Source of the DNA: Desulfosporosinus nitroreducens
GTDB taxonomy: Bacteria > Bacillota > Desulfitobacteriia > Desulfitobacteriales > Desulfitobacteriaceae
DNA: 64,000 bases
NCBI RefSeq assembly: GCF_023897015.1
Contig: NZ_JAMHFY010000001.1
Coordinates: 1 to 64,000 of the forward strand
Direction of reading: 5' to 3'
Below the pieces are notes generated by a model. It saw nothing but the letters and a program-made list of their open reading frames with translations, was not told the DNA's origin and did no database searches. Position numbers and translations under genes: made by a program. Every line of letters begins with the position of its first letter. The first letter of the stretch is position 1. Shown here in pieces: positions 55,711-64,000 of the stretch.

Positions 55711-56705
55711 GCTATATCCTCCGGGAGTGTCAGCGTTAGTTCCATGGTGTGCACGCCACCGGCATCGACATTGTGCTTTGCTTGCGTGATCATGTATCTG
55801 CCCTGCATTCCCGTCTCGGGCTCAACAACATCAAATAGCCGTCCGGCCTTAAATGCAATATCCCCCATGAGTCTTATTTTGTTCGTTTCGTGGACCTTGT
55901 TAAGCCTTTGTAATAAGATTTTAGCTACTTGTCGCGCTTTGGCTGCGTCAGCTTCATCAATCTTATAGGTATCTTCTAATAGTCCGTATTTACCTTCCGA
56001 TACCGTATCTTCCGCGAGCGCAAGTGTTTGGTAATCATCCTGAGATGCTGTAATAATTTTTATTCTATTACGTAGCTCCTCGATGCTTCGCGTCCGATCC
56101 GCTCCTAGTGTCGCCCCAAGAACGTCTATATCTCCCATGCCGGATGCAAGACTAAACTTTCCAATAATTACTGCATCGGACATCTTTTCAATGTAAATTC
56201 TACCTTCTCTAAGCTCTGAGAATACTTTTACACCTGTTTGACGTTCGTACGCCTTTATAATCGTAGTGATGATCTCGGCAGGTGTTTTTTGCACAAAAAC
56301 CGAATCAATCAAGTTATCCATTGATGTTATGCTTCCAATCGGCATGCCAAAGTCGGTTAGTATTTTCGTAATTGCCTGCTTTGCAGGGATCTTGTTAAAT
56401 TGGTACACGCTTTTGCTTTTCCCTAGATACCAGCCATAGTCGAAGGCTGTGTATGATATAGTTATTGAATCGTTCTGTTTGCTTTTAACTACAATACCTC
56501 TATCAACTTCGACCCCATCTTTTGTGACTACAACGAGGTCACCTAGTTCAACCGGATTATTAGGATATGGGCTTCGCCCCCAAAAGGTAGTAAAATCCAT
56601 CACTGAAGCGATAGACAGATTGCTGTCCCAACTTATCCCGTTTACAACAGGCGTTAGGTCGTATGATTTCAAGCCGTCATTTTTCACTAGCGTTATCTTG
56701 AACAT
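55707..56705 (-). CDS. Tail hub protein XkdQ/YqbQ family
   Basis: This 332-aa gp27/gpD-like hub has FTTFWGRSPYPNNPVELGDL, DYGWYLGKSKSVYQFNKIPA and a C-terminal TQAKHNVDAGGVHTMELTLT. It forms the ring at the tail end. In PBSX the homologue was first thought to be a hydrolase; no catalytic site is visible here. Confidence 0.88.
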   Translation of the reverse strand: MFKITLVKNDGLKSYDLTPVVNGISWDSNLSIASVMDFTTFWGRSPYPNNPVELGDLVVVTKDGVEVDRGIVVKSKQNDSITISYTAFDYGWYLGKSKSVYQFNKIPAKQAITKILTDFGMPIGSITSMDNLIDSVFVQKTPAEIITTIIKAYERQTGVKVFSELREGRIYIEKMSDAVIIGKFSLASGMGDIDVLGATLGADRTRSIEELRNRIKIITASQDDYQTLALAEDTVSEGKYGLLEDTYKIDEADAAKARQVAKILLQRLNKVHETNKIRLMGDIAFKAGRLFDVVEPETGMQGRYMITQAKHNVDAGGVHTMELTLTLPEDIA

Positions 56706-56708
56706 AAG

Positions 56709-57131
56709 CTACACCACCACAAGTAGGAATTCTTTGAGTGCCAATGTGTAATATATATCACCATCTGTGGCGGTTCTGTGCGTAAAACTATCTATTGTAA
56801 CGAGCATGTTGACTGTATCGAGTTTAATACTCGGATCAGTATTAACAATGATCAAGCGAATCGGAATCCTTAAGTCCCACCATCGCTTTATCGTGTCTAC
56901 GTAGTCACTGCCGTACATTGTCTTATTTAAAGCAAATGGGTATTCCTTGACAGGAAAAAAAGATTCCAAATCAATCGTGCTTAATCCTTTTTTAGTAACG
57001 ATATTTAGTGATTGGTACAGTCCGTCTATTTGCTTATTGTCCCAACTCTCTTTTATCTCGTACTCTGAGGGCGTGACGGGGAGCAGGAGTACTTCGCTAT
57101 TGTCGTTGATTGACAGGTATACTTTTATCAT
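56709..57131 (-). CDS. XkdP-like tail protein without LysM
   Basis: This 140-aa protein (LLLPVTPSEYEIKESWDNKQ, FFPVKEYPFALNKTMYGSDY, DTIKRWWDLRIPIRLI) corresponds to the N-terminal domain of XkdP. The LysM half present in PBSX XkdP is absent, so the protein is about half the usual length. Connects hub and tape measure. Confidence 0.75.
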   Translation of the reverse strand: MIKVYLSINDNSEVLLLPVTPSEYEIKESWDNKQIDGLYQSLNIVTKKGLSTIDLESFFPVKEYPFALNKTMYGSDYVDTIKRWWDLRIPIRLIIVNTDPSIKLDTVNMLVTIDSFTHRTATDGDIYYTLALKEFLLVVV

Positions 57132-57146
57132 GCTTTGTCACCCCCT

Positions 57147-58790
57147 TTACCCGTAAACAAATCGTTCAAGTCTCGGCAATAGCTTATCGGCTATTTCTTC
57201 GCCGGTTAAGTCGCTGCTCTTCTTGCCTAGCGCACCAGTATTACTATCTGTGGCATCAGTATTAGCATTAACTGCGTTTGCATTTGCAAGTAGAGCGTTG
57301 GCTAAGGTATTTGATTTCTGTGCCTCGGCTTTTGCCTTCCTGGTTTCATCTAGCTTTGATATTGCGTCCTCGGAAAAGCGTTTAATCTTAACCTCTGGAA
57401 TTATGTTTTGTTTTTCGAACGTTGGTCTTTCCATTGATGTTTTTACGCCGGAGAAGTCAGCTTTTATAGTTTCTTGCCCCAATGCACCACGGATTGCGTT
57501 TACTGGTGTGAGCAGGGCACCTACTGCACTTTCCGCTTGTGAAACTACACCATTCCACATTTGTGAAAAAAAGTAGCCTATACTTTGGGCAGCATAGCTA
57601 AACCCGCTTAATATCGTATTCGCTCCGCTTATTAACCCATTTACACCCGTCTCAGTGTAGGATGCTATTCCGTTCCAGCCATTCATAAACGTAATTTGTA
57701 CAAGCTCCCAGTTTTTACGCATCCATGTTATTACGGCAACTAATGCTACGACCCCCATTACAACAGCTCCGATGGGATTAGCCCTCAGTGCCGCATTTAG
57801 TCCGCCTTGTGCTATCCAGGCGTAGACCGCAGCTGTTTTGTAAGCTATCAATACCATAGTTAATCCGCCGAATAAAGGTGCGAGGTCGCGCACAACACCG
57901 CCTGCCGTCCGCATGTAGTCTATGATATTTTGTATCCCGCCAGAATCGACCCACGATATTATGGCGTTTTTGACAGCATTGACTTGCGCCTCAATGACCG
58001 GCAAATTATCCATGAACGCCTTTGCGAATTCACCCTTTATTCTCGTAACCGCACCGCCAAGAACTTCCTTCATGTCACCAAGGGCATTATTAGCCTGGAT
58101 AATCTTTCCCGCGTCAGTGTTCGCAAGCGCCGCATTTACTCCACCAACATTTTTTTGGAGTACTTCAGCTAATGCCGCAGCCTTTTGTTGCTCGTTACCG
58201 TGCTTAATAATTTTTTCCTGCGCTTCGGTAAAGCTTATTCCGACTTTTTTCAGCGCACCGACACTTCCGTCCATGGTTTTACCGATCATATTACCAATCG
58301 TCACAGCATCCTCTTGCGTGGCATTGTACCCTTTTTGTTGAGCTAGGAGGTCCACCATACCTTGTGACAGTTTTTTAACTGTGTCGTTCGTAACATTAAA
58401 CGTGGCCAACTGTTGCATACCGCCCAAGGTCACTTCGTCGCCTATGATCCCAGTTCCCTGGAGTATCGAAGCGTACTTCTTTAACTCATCAACTTGCGCC
58501 TTTGTTGCTTTGCCGGTGGCGTCAAACACCGCTTGCAGCTTGACCTCGGCTGTCATTTGTTTTTTGTAAGCTTCTTCCATTTCATTGATTGCTGCTACCG
58601 ACTTTACTACCGCAAACGCCGTTGCAGCCATACCCAATAGGCCGCTCTTTAAGCTATTAAATGAGTTTTGACCTGTATTGCGCAAGGATCTTAAATTCCG
58701 CTCGTAGGCCATCGTGCTCCGATTAATGTTGTTCATTGTGGGAGTAACCTGATCACGCAAGGTCATACGCCGTTCTATTGCTGCCGCCAC
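57147..58790 (-). CDS. Tail tape measure protein
   Basis: The 547-aa protein begins with a coiled part, then FNVTNDTVKKLSQGMVDLLA and DMKEVLGGAVTRIKGEFAKA typical of XkdO-like tape measures, with a hydrophobic middle (about 310-360). The GTG start overlaps the stop of the chaperone extension (TAGTG). Predicted tail about 80 nm, short as expected for a contractile tail. Confidence 0.9.
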   Translation of the reverse strand: MAAAIERRMTLRDQVTPTMNNINRSTMAYERNLRSLRNTGQNSFNSLKSGLLGMAATAFAVVKSVAAINEMEEAYKKQMTAEVKLQAVFDATGKATKAQVDELKKYASILQGTGIIGDEVTLGGMQQLATFNVTNDTVKKLSQGMVDLLAQQKGYNATQEDAVTIGNMIGKTMDGSVGALKKVGISFTEAQEKIIKHGNEQQKAAALAEVLQKNVGGVNAALANTDAGKIIQANNALGDMKEVLGGAVTRIKGEFAKAFMDNLPVIEAQVNAVKNAIISWVDSGGIQNIIDYMRTAGGVVRDLAPLFGGLTMVLIAYKTAAVYAWIAQGGLNAALRANPIGAVVMGVVALVAVITWMRKNWELVQITFMNGWNGIASYTETGVNGLISGANTILSGFSYAAQSIGYFFSQMWNGVVSQAESAVGALLTPVNAIRGALGQETIKADFSGVKTSMERPTFEKQNIIPEVKIKRFSEDAISKLDETRKAKAEAQKSNTLANALLANANAVNANTDATDSNTGALGKKSSDLTGEEIADKLLPRLERFVYG

Positions 58791-59328
58791 TAGTCACCCC
58801 ACCTTTTCGCCTCTTCTTCGCCGTAAAGGACCATAGACTGAATGAAAAACTCTTTCTCGGCTTGTGTGAGCCCGAGTAGATAATCCAGTCTGTGGCCCCG
58901 TTGAATGTAGTAGTGACATAGATATAAATCTATGTCACTACTTATGAGTTTTTTATGTCGCTACCGACCTTGCTAACGCTGGATCCGTACCCGGCTAGTT
59001 TCATGATTTCAATAGCTATCGCCGACACTTCGCCTGGTAGGAAGATGGCAGGCACGATATCTAGCGGTTCAATGCAGCCGTACGCTTTTTGCAGTTCACC
59101 CGATTTTAGATTTGGCTCCTTGACACACTGCAGCAACAAATAACTGTCTGCCCTGGCAGCGTCCTTATCACCTGCGCTCTGAGCTTCCAGCATATCAGCC
59201 GTACCAGGGGAACAAACAACGATATTTGATTCAAGCGATTCAACGTAAAGCGTAGCTACCTTCGCTTTTTTGTTTTTGATTTTCTCTTTTTGGGCTATAA
59301 GCTCTTGGATCGATAGTACTTTGCTCAC
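58790..59328 (-). CDS. Tail chaperone, -1 frameshift fusion product
   Basis: After slipping at A-AAA-AAC (58948-58954) the ribosome reads SSDIDLYLCHYYIQRGHRLD, YLLGLTQAEKEFFIQSMVLY and GEEEAKRWGD to a TAG at 58790-58792. That sequence is the usual C-terminal extension seen before tape measure genes (DYLLGLTQ-type). The fused product is about 179 aa and recruits tube protein to the tape measure. Confidence 0.9.
58909..58954 (-). promoter_or_regulatory. Frameshift signal: slippery site, 5-base spacer, 15-bp hairpin
   Basis: On the minus strand AAAAAAC (58954-58948), TCATA, then AGTAGTGACATAGAT-TTAT-ATCTATGTCACTACT (58942-58909), a perfect 15-bp stem with a 4-base loop. The 0-frame stop lies between them (58942-58944). 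This is a textbook -1 signal. Confidence 0.92.
58942..59328 (-). CDS. Tail assembly chaperone, XkdN-like 0-frame product
   Basis: This 128-aa protein (MSKVLSIQELIAQKEKIKNK, TLYVESLESNIVVCSPGTAD, YGCIEPLDIVPAIFLPGEVS) is of the XkdN/phage_TAC family. It coats the tape measure during tail assembly. It lies between the tube and the tape measure genes and ends at a TAA just after the slippery heptamer. Confidence 0.9.
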   Translation of the reverse strand: MSKVLSIQELIAQKEKIKNKKAKVATLYVESLESNIVVCSPGTADMLEAQSAGDKDAARADSYLLLQCVKEPNLKSGELQKAYGCIEPLDIVPAIFLPGEVSAIAIEIMKLAGYGSSVSKVGSDIKNS

Positions 59329-59346
59329 TTTTTTCTCTCCCCCCTA

Positions 59347-59766
59347 TTAAATTGTATCGATATACTCAAAATTGCTAAATGCAAACGCGACATCCTGAGA
59401 ATCCAACTTTTTTTGTTCGAATTTCATTAATTCGATCCCGTCTATCGTAACGTCGTACAGTGCCACCCTTTCCGCCCCTACAACGTCAGGATCGTCTAAT
59501 TTCCCAACCAATTTCATTCGTGGTGTTCTTCCAGCCTTGATATCTGCGACTACTTTTTTACCAACACGACTGCTTGTTTTTTTGACAGTCATTGTACCTG
59601 TTCCTGAATGGCCTACAAGCTTTCTGTGAGTCCCAAGGCTCCCCGCAATGTTAATTTCCTCATACGTAAGGGCGACTTTAGCCTCAAATTTATCAACCTC
59701 AGGCCACAACTCATTGTCTACCCACAAGCTTCCGAAGGTCCCGTTAATAACTTTACTTACGTCCAT
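59347..59766 (-). CDS. Tail tube protein (XkdM)
   Basis: This 139-aa protein (INGTFGSLWVDNELWPEVDK, GHSGTGTMTVKKTSSRVGKK) of the XkdM family polymerises into the inner tube. It follows the sheath gene. Confidence 0.93.
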   Translation of the reverse strand: MDVSKVINGTFGSLWVDNELWPEVDKFEAKVALTYEEINIAGSLGTHRKLVGHSGTGTMTVKKTSSRVGKKVVADIKAGRTPRMKLVGKLDDPDVVGAERVALYDVTIDGIELMKFEQKKLDSQDVAFAFSNFEYIDTI

Positions 59767-59779
59767 TTATGCCACCCCT

Positions 59780-60832
59780 TTACATAGCTATTTCAAAACT
59801 GAGATCCTCCATCGCATCGGCGAATTTAAGATTGCCGCCAAGAAACACATTAGATTCGAAGGCTTTCTCTTTTATTTCTTGGTCTGTCATTTCCGTGGTA
59901 TCAGTCCCCACGCCTTCCCATGCTGCGCGCTGTGCTGTTACATTCACGCCTACGGTGTTCTCACCCTTAGGGTCGAGAACATCACCTTCAAGGCTGCGTA
60001 AATAGCTATTTACCGCCGTGATGAAGAGTACTTGATTATCGTAGATGTTGACTACCTTACCGACATACTCATCTGCGAAGGCTTTCGAAACATCACTTTT
60101 TATTAGATCAATACCCTCAACGATTTTGATCTTCTTGAATACCTTAGATTTGCTTACAGTCGTAGTTGTTAGACTGTTTACACCACGCCCAATTTTTATA
60201 ACACCATTCTGACTAATCAGAATTAGTTTACCTGCATCGATATCGTCGTCAGGTTCTGCCGACTCAGTAATGCCTTCAACCTCAGGCAGGATGAAATAAG
60301 TCGCAGATCTAGTAAGGCTTAAGCCTGATAGTATCCCAGCTATCCGTGCCGTGTACTGGCTTGCAGTGTAAGTGTTAGCCCCTACCACTATCCCTGCCGT
60401 TGCAAAGTTTACAATGCCCTCGTGGTCACTAACAGAGTTTGGCAGTACCGCCTTAAACGTTTTCTTGGCTGCGCGCCGAGCTATGAGCCAGACGCTTACA
60501 TCCGCTACATCCTCAACGGCAATCCCTGGTATTGCCATCCAATCCCATTTCTTTAACGCCAGCGTTCCTAGTTGAGTGGTATAATCAATATCCGCTGCCG
60601 CTCCACGCACTACGATGACTTTGTTTGGGGAGCCAAGGAAAGCGTCCTTGATGTACTGCAGATTTGTTGCTGTCCAATCCTCGCTTACTACTTCAGTTAC
60701 ATCGTTATACGAGTAGAACGTAGGTGTATCAGTCGCGTCTCGCAGTATTAACGCTACAACTCCGCGCGCACTCCTTGTTATCGCAGAAACCGCGAGTGAT
60801 TTAAAAATAAAATCAATAATAGGTAGTCCCAT
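59780..60832 (-). CDS. Tail sheath protein (XkdK)
   Basis: This 350-aa contractile sheath protein has FIFKSLAVSAITRSARGVVA, DWMAIPGIAVEDVADVSVWL, DDIDAGKLILISQNGVIKIG and a C-terminal GVNVTAQRAAWEGVGTDTTE. It is shorter than PBSX XkdK (about 470 aa), with a reduced middle domain. Proves the contractile-tail type. Confidence 0.93.
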   Translation of the reverse strand: MGLPIIDFIFKSLAVSAITRSARGVVALILRDATDTPTFYSYNDVTEVVSEDWTATNLQYIKDAFLGSPNKVIVVRGAAADIDYTTQLGTLALKKWDWMAIPGIAVEDVADVSVWLIARRAAKKTFKAVLPNSVSDHEGIVNFATAGIVVGANTYTASQYTARIAGILSGLSLTRSATYFILPEVEGITESAEPDDDIDAGKLILISQNGVIKIGRGVNSLTTTTVSKSKVFKKIKIVEGIDLIKSDVSKAFADEYVGKVVNIYDNQVLFITAVNSYLRSLEGDVLDPKGENTVGVNVTAQRAAWEGVGTDTTEMTDQEIKEKAFESNVFLGGNLKFADAMEDLSFEIAM

Positions 60833-60848
60833 TCTTCGTGTCCCCCTT

Positions 60849-61277
60849 TTACAGCCTACTTAACACTCTGTCGAATTCAGCAATTATAATGCTGTCAAAA
60901 TCTCTCTCTATTTCCTCTTTCGATTTATCAAAGACAAGATATCCTTGCTTGAAGCCGTGTTCATTGCCATGTTTATCTACAATTCTGTGCCCACGTTCAA
61001 TTAAATGGCCGTGTGGTGCAATTTTTGAGGATGAATATACCCTTACGGTTAGATCGCCACTACTGCTTCTATCCTCAAAAACCTTGCCGCGCTTGATTGA
61101 CCTTTGATAATTACCGGTACGCCTTTTTACAAGTTCCCTAGCTTTGCGGCGAACGATAGTTCTCGCCTTGTTTCCTACTCTGGATAACATACGCTTTGCT
61201 TCTCGCGGAAAGTTGCGTTCGAGATAGGTGATATTTTCACGGAATTCAGTAAGGCCTATATGTTCCACTTCAAACAT
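60849..61277 (-). CDS. HK97 gp10-family protein (XkdI-like)
   Basis: This 142-aa basic protein (RNFPREAKRMLSRVGNKART, GNYQRSIKRGKVF, HGHLIERGHRI) is of the gp10 neck family. Overlaps the terminator protein gene. Confidence 0.85.
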   Translation of the reverse strand: MFEVEHIGLTEFRENITYLERNFPREAKRMLSRVGNKARTIVRRKARELVKRRTGNYQRSIKRGKVFEDRSSSGDLTVRVYSSSKIAPHGHLIERGHRIVDKHGNEHGFKQGYLVFDKSKEEIERDFDSIIIAEFDRVLSRL

Positions 61278-61728
61278 CTTGACTCACCCCGAAATCAAGC
61301 TCTTGCATTTTGACTTCCGTTTCACCGCCACCCCCGGAACTTTCATCGTCAACATCGTAGTACTGCATCTCCATGCGCGATGAAAGAACGCCGTCTGTCA
61401 CGTCCGACTCAACACTGTCTACGAGTTGTATTGTCCGAGTCCCTACTTTCAATCCATGAGCAAACATAGACTCTATTGCTTGCGTTTTTTCCATGGTGTC
61501 AAGCTTGTACTTGTACCTGTCACTGGGGAAATAGTAGATTACTACCGTCAGAGTGCGCATAAACTTGCGCAAGTAATCAGTCCGAGAAATGTTTTCCAAA
61601 GTCGTGAAAAAGGAAGGCCTTATGAAACCCTCCTTTACATCTTCGGACGCCATCACGCTTATGCTTGGGTATTTTACGATGATCTTTTCATTGACAGCTG
61701 TCAGGATATCCTCTAACTTAACCGTCAT
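61270..61728 (-). CDS. Tail terminator family protein (DUF6838-like)
   Basis: This 152-aa protein (MTVKLEDILTAVNEKIIVKY, RTLTVVIYYFPSDRYKYKLD) caps the tail tube at the neck. The C-terminus has a Gly-run linker. Overlaps both neighbours by four to eight bases. Confidence 0.8.
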   Translation of the reverse strand: MTVKLEDILTAVNEKIIVKYPSISVMASEDVKEGFIRPSFFTTLENISRTDYLRKFMRTLTVVIYYFPSDRYKYKLDTMEKTQAIESMFAHGLKVGTRTIQLVDSVESDVTDGVLSSRMEMQYYDVDDESSGGGGETEVKMQELDFGVSQDV

Positions 61729-62054
61729 TCGATCACTTCCTTGACAAATATCTCAAGTTCTTTGTGTGCAAAATATGGATCAAGGATGAATTCAATATCA
61801 AAGCGATGATCACCGAACATGATGTAATCGCTCTTTGTTATGCTTTTGCCAGCATTGTACCGCACTATTAATTTGTGCGTTACGTTTGTGAGCATGGTTT
61901 CTGCCTGAGCTCGCTGCATGTTGTACGTTTGCGGCATCACTTGCGCCCATATGGTTTTCTGTTTTTCAAAATCAAAGTATTCTTCCTTGAGTTCATTTTT
62001 TTTTTCAACTTTGGAGTAAACGTCGATTCTTTTGTTTAACTTTCCCGGGTTCAT
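61725..62054 (-). CDS. Head closure protein
   Basis: This 109-aa beta-barrel protein (MNPGKLNKRIDVYSKVEKKN, QKTIWAQVMPQTYNMQRAQA, ITKSDYIMFGDHRFDIEFIL) is of the SPP1 gp16/HK97 gp7-like closure family. Confidence 0.88.
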   Translation of the reverse strand: MNPGKLNKRIDVYSKVEKKNELKEEYFDFEKQKTIWAQVMPQTYNMQRAQAETMLTNVTHKLIVRYNAGKSITKSDYIMFGDHRFDIEFILDPYFAHKELEIFVKEVIE

Positions 62055-62068
62055 ACAGGCATCACCGC

Positions 62069-62587
62069 CTATAGTAAATTAATTGAGTGCATACCCAATA
62101 TCGTATCAACCACTTTATTGAGATTATTTTTATCCACGTACAGGGTCCTATTGTCGTACATATCCTGCACTAAGATATAGACCACAATTACAAAATCAGC
62201 ATATGCATCCAAGCCAATTTTATAATCTGCAGCGATAGCGTCCCCAAGAACCGGAACAGTTTTAAACCCAATGGCTCCGGAAGTATCGTTAAAAGAGTAG
62301 TCCGTATCTTCTGCTTTGGCCACTTCATTGACGTAAATCGTTTGCGAATCTGGCACTACTGGAGTGCAGAGAACATTGAATACGCTTCTTGCCCCATCTC
62401 CAGTTCCAACAACCTCATTGGATACATCAACATCATTTATCCCTGTATAGGCCCTAACAAATGATTTTGCCACATTCAGTAATGTATCCAGCTCTGCTTT
62501 TTCTACATCTGTTAAGTCCGCATGTTCAAGCCTTAGATACTCGGCTAATTCTAGGTTAGTAATCTCACTTACTTTAGTTATTGGCAT
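62069..62587 (-). CDS. Head-tail connector with inserted beta domain
   Basis: This 172-aa protein has a gp6-like connector split by an insertion. The helical start (ELAEYLRLEHADLTDVEKAE) and end (YADFVIVVYILVQDMYDNRT) flank about 60 residues of beta type (DGARSVFNVLCTPVVPDSQT, DTSGAIGFKTVPVLGD). The insert is seen in other connectors and may face outward. Confidence 0.8.
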   Translation of the reverse strand: MPITKVSEITNLELAEYLRLEHADLTDVEKAELDTLLNVAKSFVRAYTGINDVDVSNEVVGTGDGARSVFNVLCTPVVPDSQTIYVNEVAKAEDTDYSFNDTSGAIGFKTVPVLGDAIAADYKIGLDAYADFVIVVYILVQDMYDNRTLYVDKNNLNKVVDTILGMHSINLL

Positions 62588-62765
62588 CGGACTTCACGCC
62601 CTTTTCAGGCTCACCCATATTAGCTTCTTGTTTTTGCACTTTTACTTTCTCGATGTACCCGGCTTTTAAAAGATCTTGGAGCGTAGCTTTGTCACTACAC
62701 TCCTTAACCTCACCCTTGTGCATAGAAAAAGCACCAGCAAAACTTACTAGCGCTTTAATCTTCAT
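62574..62765 (-). CDS. Small head protein, 63 aa
   Basis: The product starts MKIKALVSFAGAFSMHKGEV and contains LQDLLKAGYIEKV, the common short protein after HK97-type capsids in Firmicute phages. Overlaps the connector by 14 bases. Role unknown. Confidence 0.7.
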   Translation of the reverse strand: MKIKALVSFAGAFSMHKGEVKECSDKATLQDLLKAGYIEKVKVQKQEANMGEPEKGVKSDANN

Positions 62766-62777
62766 ATGCTACCTCCA

Positions 62778-63950
62778 TTAGGCTGCAGCCATTTCAAGTT
62801 TAGCAATCTTTTGCGCATTCTCAATCTTGGAGTCAATCTCCATCCAACCTACAACACCGATAGCGTGTTGGGTTGCAAATTTTTCGCGCAAGACTTCGAT
62901 GCTCACATCTTCGGAAAGTTTGACGGCTAATCCGCTCATATCTCCATAGTAGATTGCTGTTTTCCCGATAGCCATAGTCGGCATATTGGAAGATACGTAG
63001 ACGTCTTTCCCGAACAAAGTGTAACCCCATCTTGCTGTAGCATCCTTGTTTAGGATGTAATCCCCGTTGCTATCCTTTAGCTTCCTTATAGCGGTTCTTG
63101 TCGCCTTATTCATAATCCAAATTGCTCCGCCCTGATACATATCTGGAACGGCCTCTTGAAGATCAATTAATTCATCAGCCGTTATAGCGATTGCGGCTTC
63201 CGCAGTTACTTTTTGTGTTACGCCACTTAATCCAGCTACTTTATCAGTGGTACCATTAAGTAGTTCGTTCTCAATCCATTTTGCAATAGAGTCAGCCATA
63301 GCACCGATTACAAAGTTAACAATATCGAATTGGCTGTTGTTGACCAATGATTTAGATACTTTACAAAGAGCACCAGCTAGGAACCCTTTTAGTTCAACGC
63401 TAAGGAATTTTCCAGACTTTGACTCTAGGTCGCTAAACTCGGTAGCATACGCCATGGTGATGGCTTGGGTTGACTCATCGTAATAAGGGACGCTTAAGGT
63501 GCCGCCAACATTATAACGAGTAGCCAACTGATAAATAGGGCAGATGTCGTACACTTTTTTGATGATCTTATTGGCTATAGAGGAAGGGATGATAGCGCCA
63601 TTATCACCTGTGGTAAGGTTTACGTCAGCACGCTGCTCGACGATTCCCCTGATGTAGTTGGAGAAAGCTCTTTCTTCGAGTTCTTCAGCTCTCAATTCCT
63701 CTTTTTTCTTGTCATCAATAACATTAAGAGTCAAATCTCTGGCTCTTTCCTCGGCCTTGATTGTCTTATCAATACTGGCAATGTCAGCTTCCAACGCGGT
63801 GAATTTTTCCATTTCCTCGGTGCTCATAGCTCTAGTTTCACCCTTGGCAGTATCGACAAGCGCTTGTAATTCTGTTACCTTGTCATTTCTTTGCTCATTT
63901 AAGCTTTTCAGGGTTGCCCGGAATTCAGGAACACGAATCTTCTTTTTCAT
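62778..63950 (-). CDS. Major capsid protein (HK97 fold)
   Basis: This 390-aa protein has an N-terminal coiled delta domain (about 1-100, LKSLNEQRNDKVTELQALVD), then the HK97 core with ICPIYQLATRYNVGGTLSVP, IENELLNGTTDKVAGLSGVT and DVSIEVLREKFATQHAIGVV. Differs fully from the prophage 1 capsid. The upstream gene ends at TAATG with its start, so they are coupled. Confidence 0.95.
   Translation of the reverse strand: MKKKIRVPEFRATLKSLNEQRNDKVTELQALVDTAKGETRAMSTEEMEKFTALEADIASIDKTIKAEERARDLTLNVIDDKKKEELRAEELEERAFSNYIRGIVEQRADVNLTTGDNGAIIPSSIANKIIKKVYDICPIYQLATRYNVGGTLSVPYYDESTQAITMAYATEFSDLESKSGKFLSVELKGFLAGALCKVSKSLVNNSQFDIVNFVIGAMADSIAKWIENELLNGTTDKVAGLSGVTQKVTAEAAIAITADELIDLQEAVPDMYQGGAIWIMNKATRTAIRKLKDSNGDYILNKDATARWGYTLFGKDVYVSSNMPTMAIGKTAIYYGDMSGLAVKLSEDVSIEVLREKFATQHAIGVVGWMEIDSKIENAQKIAKLEMAAA
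63856..63867. repeat. ACAAGCGCTTGT palindrome (core copy)
   Basis: Shares the 10-bp core CAAGCGCTTG with copies at 8473, 32300 and 45906, but differs in the flanks; lies in the capsid gene. Confidence 0.5.
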
Positions 63951-64000
63951 TAATTTTCCCTCGCTTTCATTTTGGCAATAAAATAAGCTGCTTTATTTAG
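63950..64000 (-). CDS. C-terminal end of the gene upstream of the capsid (partial)
   Basis: The last 16 codons (LNKAAYFIAKMKAREN) and a TAA overlapping the capsid ATG. By position this is probably the prohead protease of prophage 2; the sequence in the window is too short to show it. Confidence 0.5.
   Translation of the reverse strand, partial: LNKAAYFIAKMKAREN

Larger units (their letters stand above)
38808..64000. mobile_element. Prophage 2 (contractile-tail type), right end not in window
   Basis: The left border is the tRNA-Pro fragment. The region has an accessory end (38.9-45.6 kb), lysis genes, a regulator plus integrase module and a minus-strand structural set with a sheath, baseplate J and Xkd-type proteins, i.e. 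a myovirus-type tail. Terminase, portal and replication genes must lie to the right. Whether the accessory end with its plasmid-type genes belongs to the same element is inferred from the tRNA orientation and from the absence of another boundary. Confidence 0.65.

Noticed and set aside
1..64000. CRISPR array or retron
   Set aside because: No regularly spaced repeats and no reverse transcriptase motif were seen on either strand.

Overview
The window is almost entirely phage DNA from a spore-forming Firmicute. The evidence is strong AGGAGG-type ribosome sites, frequent TTG/GTG starts, GAAC-N4-GTTC LexA boxes, PBSX-like (Xkd) tail genes and small YjcZ-like spore-type peptides. I would guess a Desulfosporosinus/Desulfitobacterium-type host, but no host housekeeping gene is present to confirm it. 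Two complete-looking structural gene sets, both on the minus strand, lie head to tail.

Region by region: 0.1-2.6 kb is an IS21-family insertion sequence (istA, istB). 2.7-7.8 kb is the accessory end of prophage 1. It holds decayed copies of small genes, a LexA-box-controlled Dam methylase, an Abi-alpha (DUF4393) protein, a second Dam methylase, and an AAA ATPase with a TOPRIM-like C-terminus, which together look like a defence cassette. 8.0-23.7 kb carries the lysis genes (holin, Amidase_3, XhlA-like) and a siphovirus-type head and tail set. That set runs from tail tip and tape measure, through a tail chaperone with a -1 frameshift, to an HK97-type capsid, ClpP-like protease, portal and terminase. 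24.3-25.9 kb interrupts it with six tiny plus-strand genes for hydrophobic or F/P-rich peptides, one behind an exact sigma-G-type promoter and one behind a sigma-K-type promoter. 26.0-36.5 kb is the early region: late regulator, HNH proteins, many Cys-rich mini-proteins, ASCH, RecU, Ssb, DnaD-type initiator, PcfJ and a PcfK/AcrIIA9-like protein. 36.3-38.7 kb is the cro/CI switch and integrase, ending at the 3' half of a tRNA-Pro(GGG).

The orientation of that tRNA fragment implies that a second element, to its right, uses the same attachment site. 38.9-45.6 kb is the accessory end of element 2: several XRE regulators, a plasmid-type FtsK-like ATPase followed by a replication-relaxation protein, a PemK/MazF toxin pair and a DUF6941-like protein. 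45.7-47.7 kb is its lysis set, including a very unusual subtilase-amidase fusion. 47.9-49.9 kb is a compact lysogeny-like module (XRE repressor, two unknown genes, XerD-type integrase). From 50.0 kb to the right edge is a contractile (myovirus, PBSX/XkdK-T type) tail, connector and HK97-type capsid set, again with a -1 frameshift, here backed by a perfect 15-bp hairpin.

The two elements share small details: the same 12-bp palindrome between endolysin and holin, the same terminator hairpin, the same 81-aa protein (frameshifted in element 1), the same XRE gene (truncated in element 1) and the same LexA promoter (orphaned in element 2). Their accessory ends have clearly exchanged or inherited common DNA. 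No CRISPR array, rRNA gene or complete tRNA was seen.
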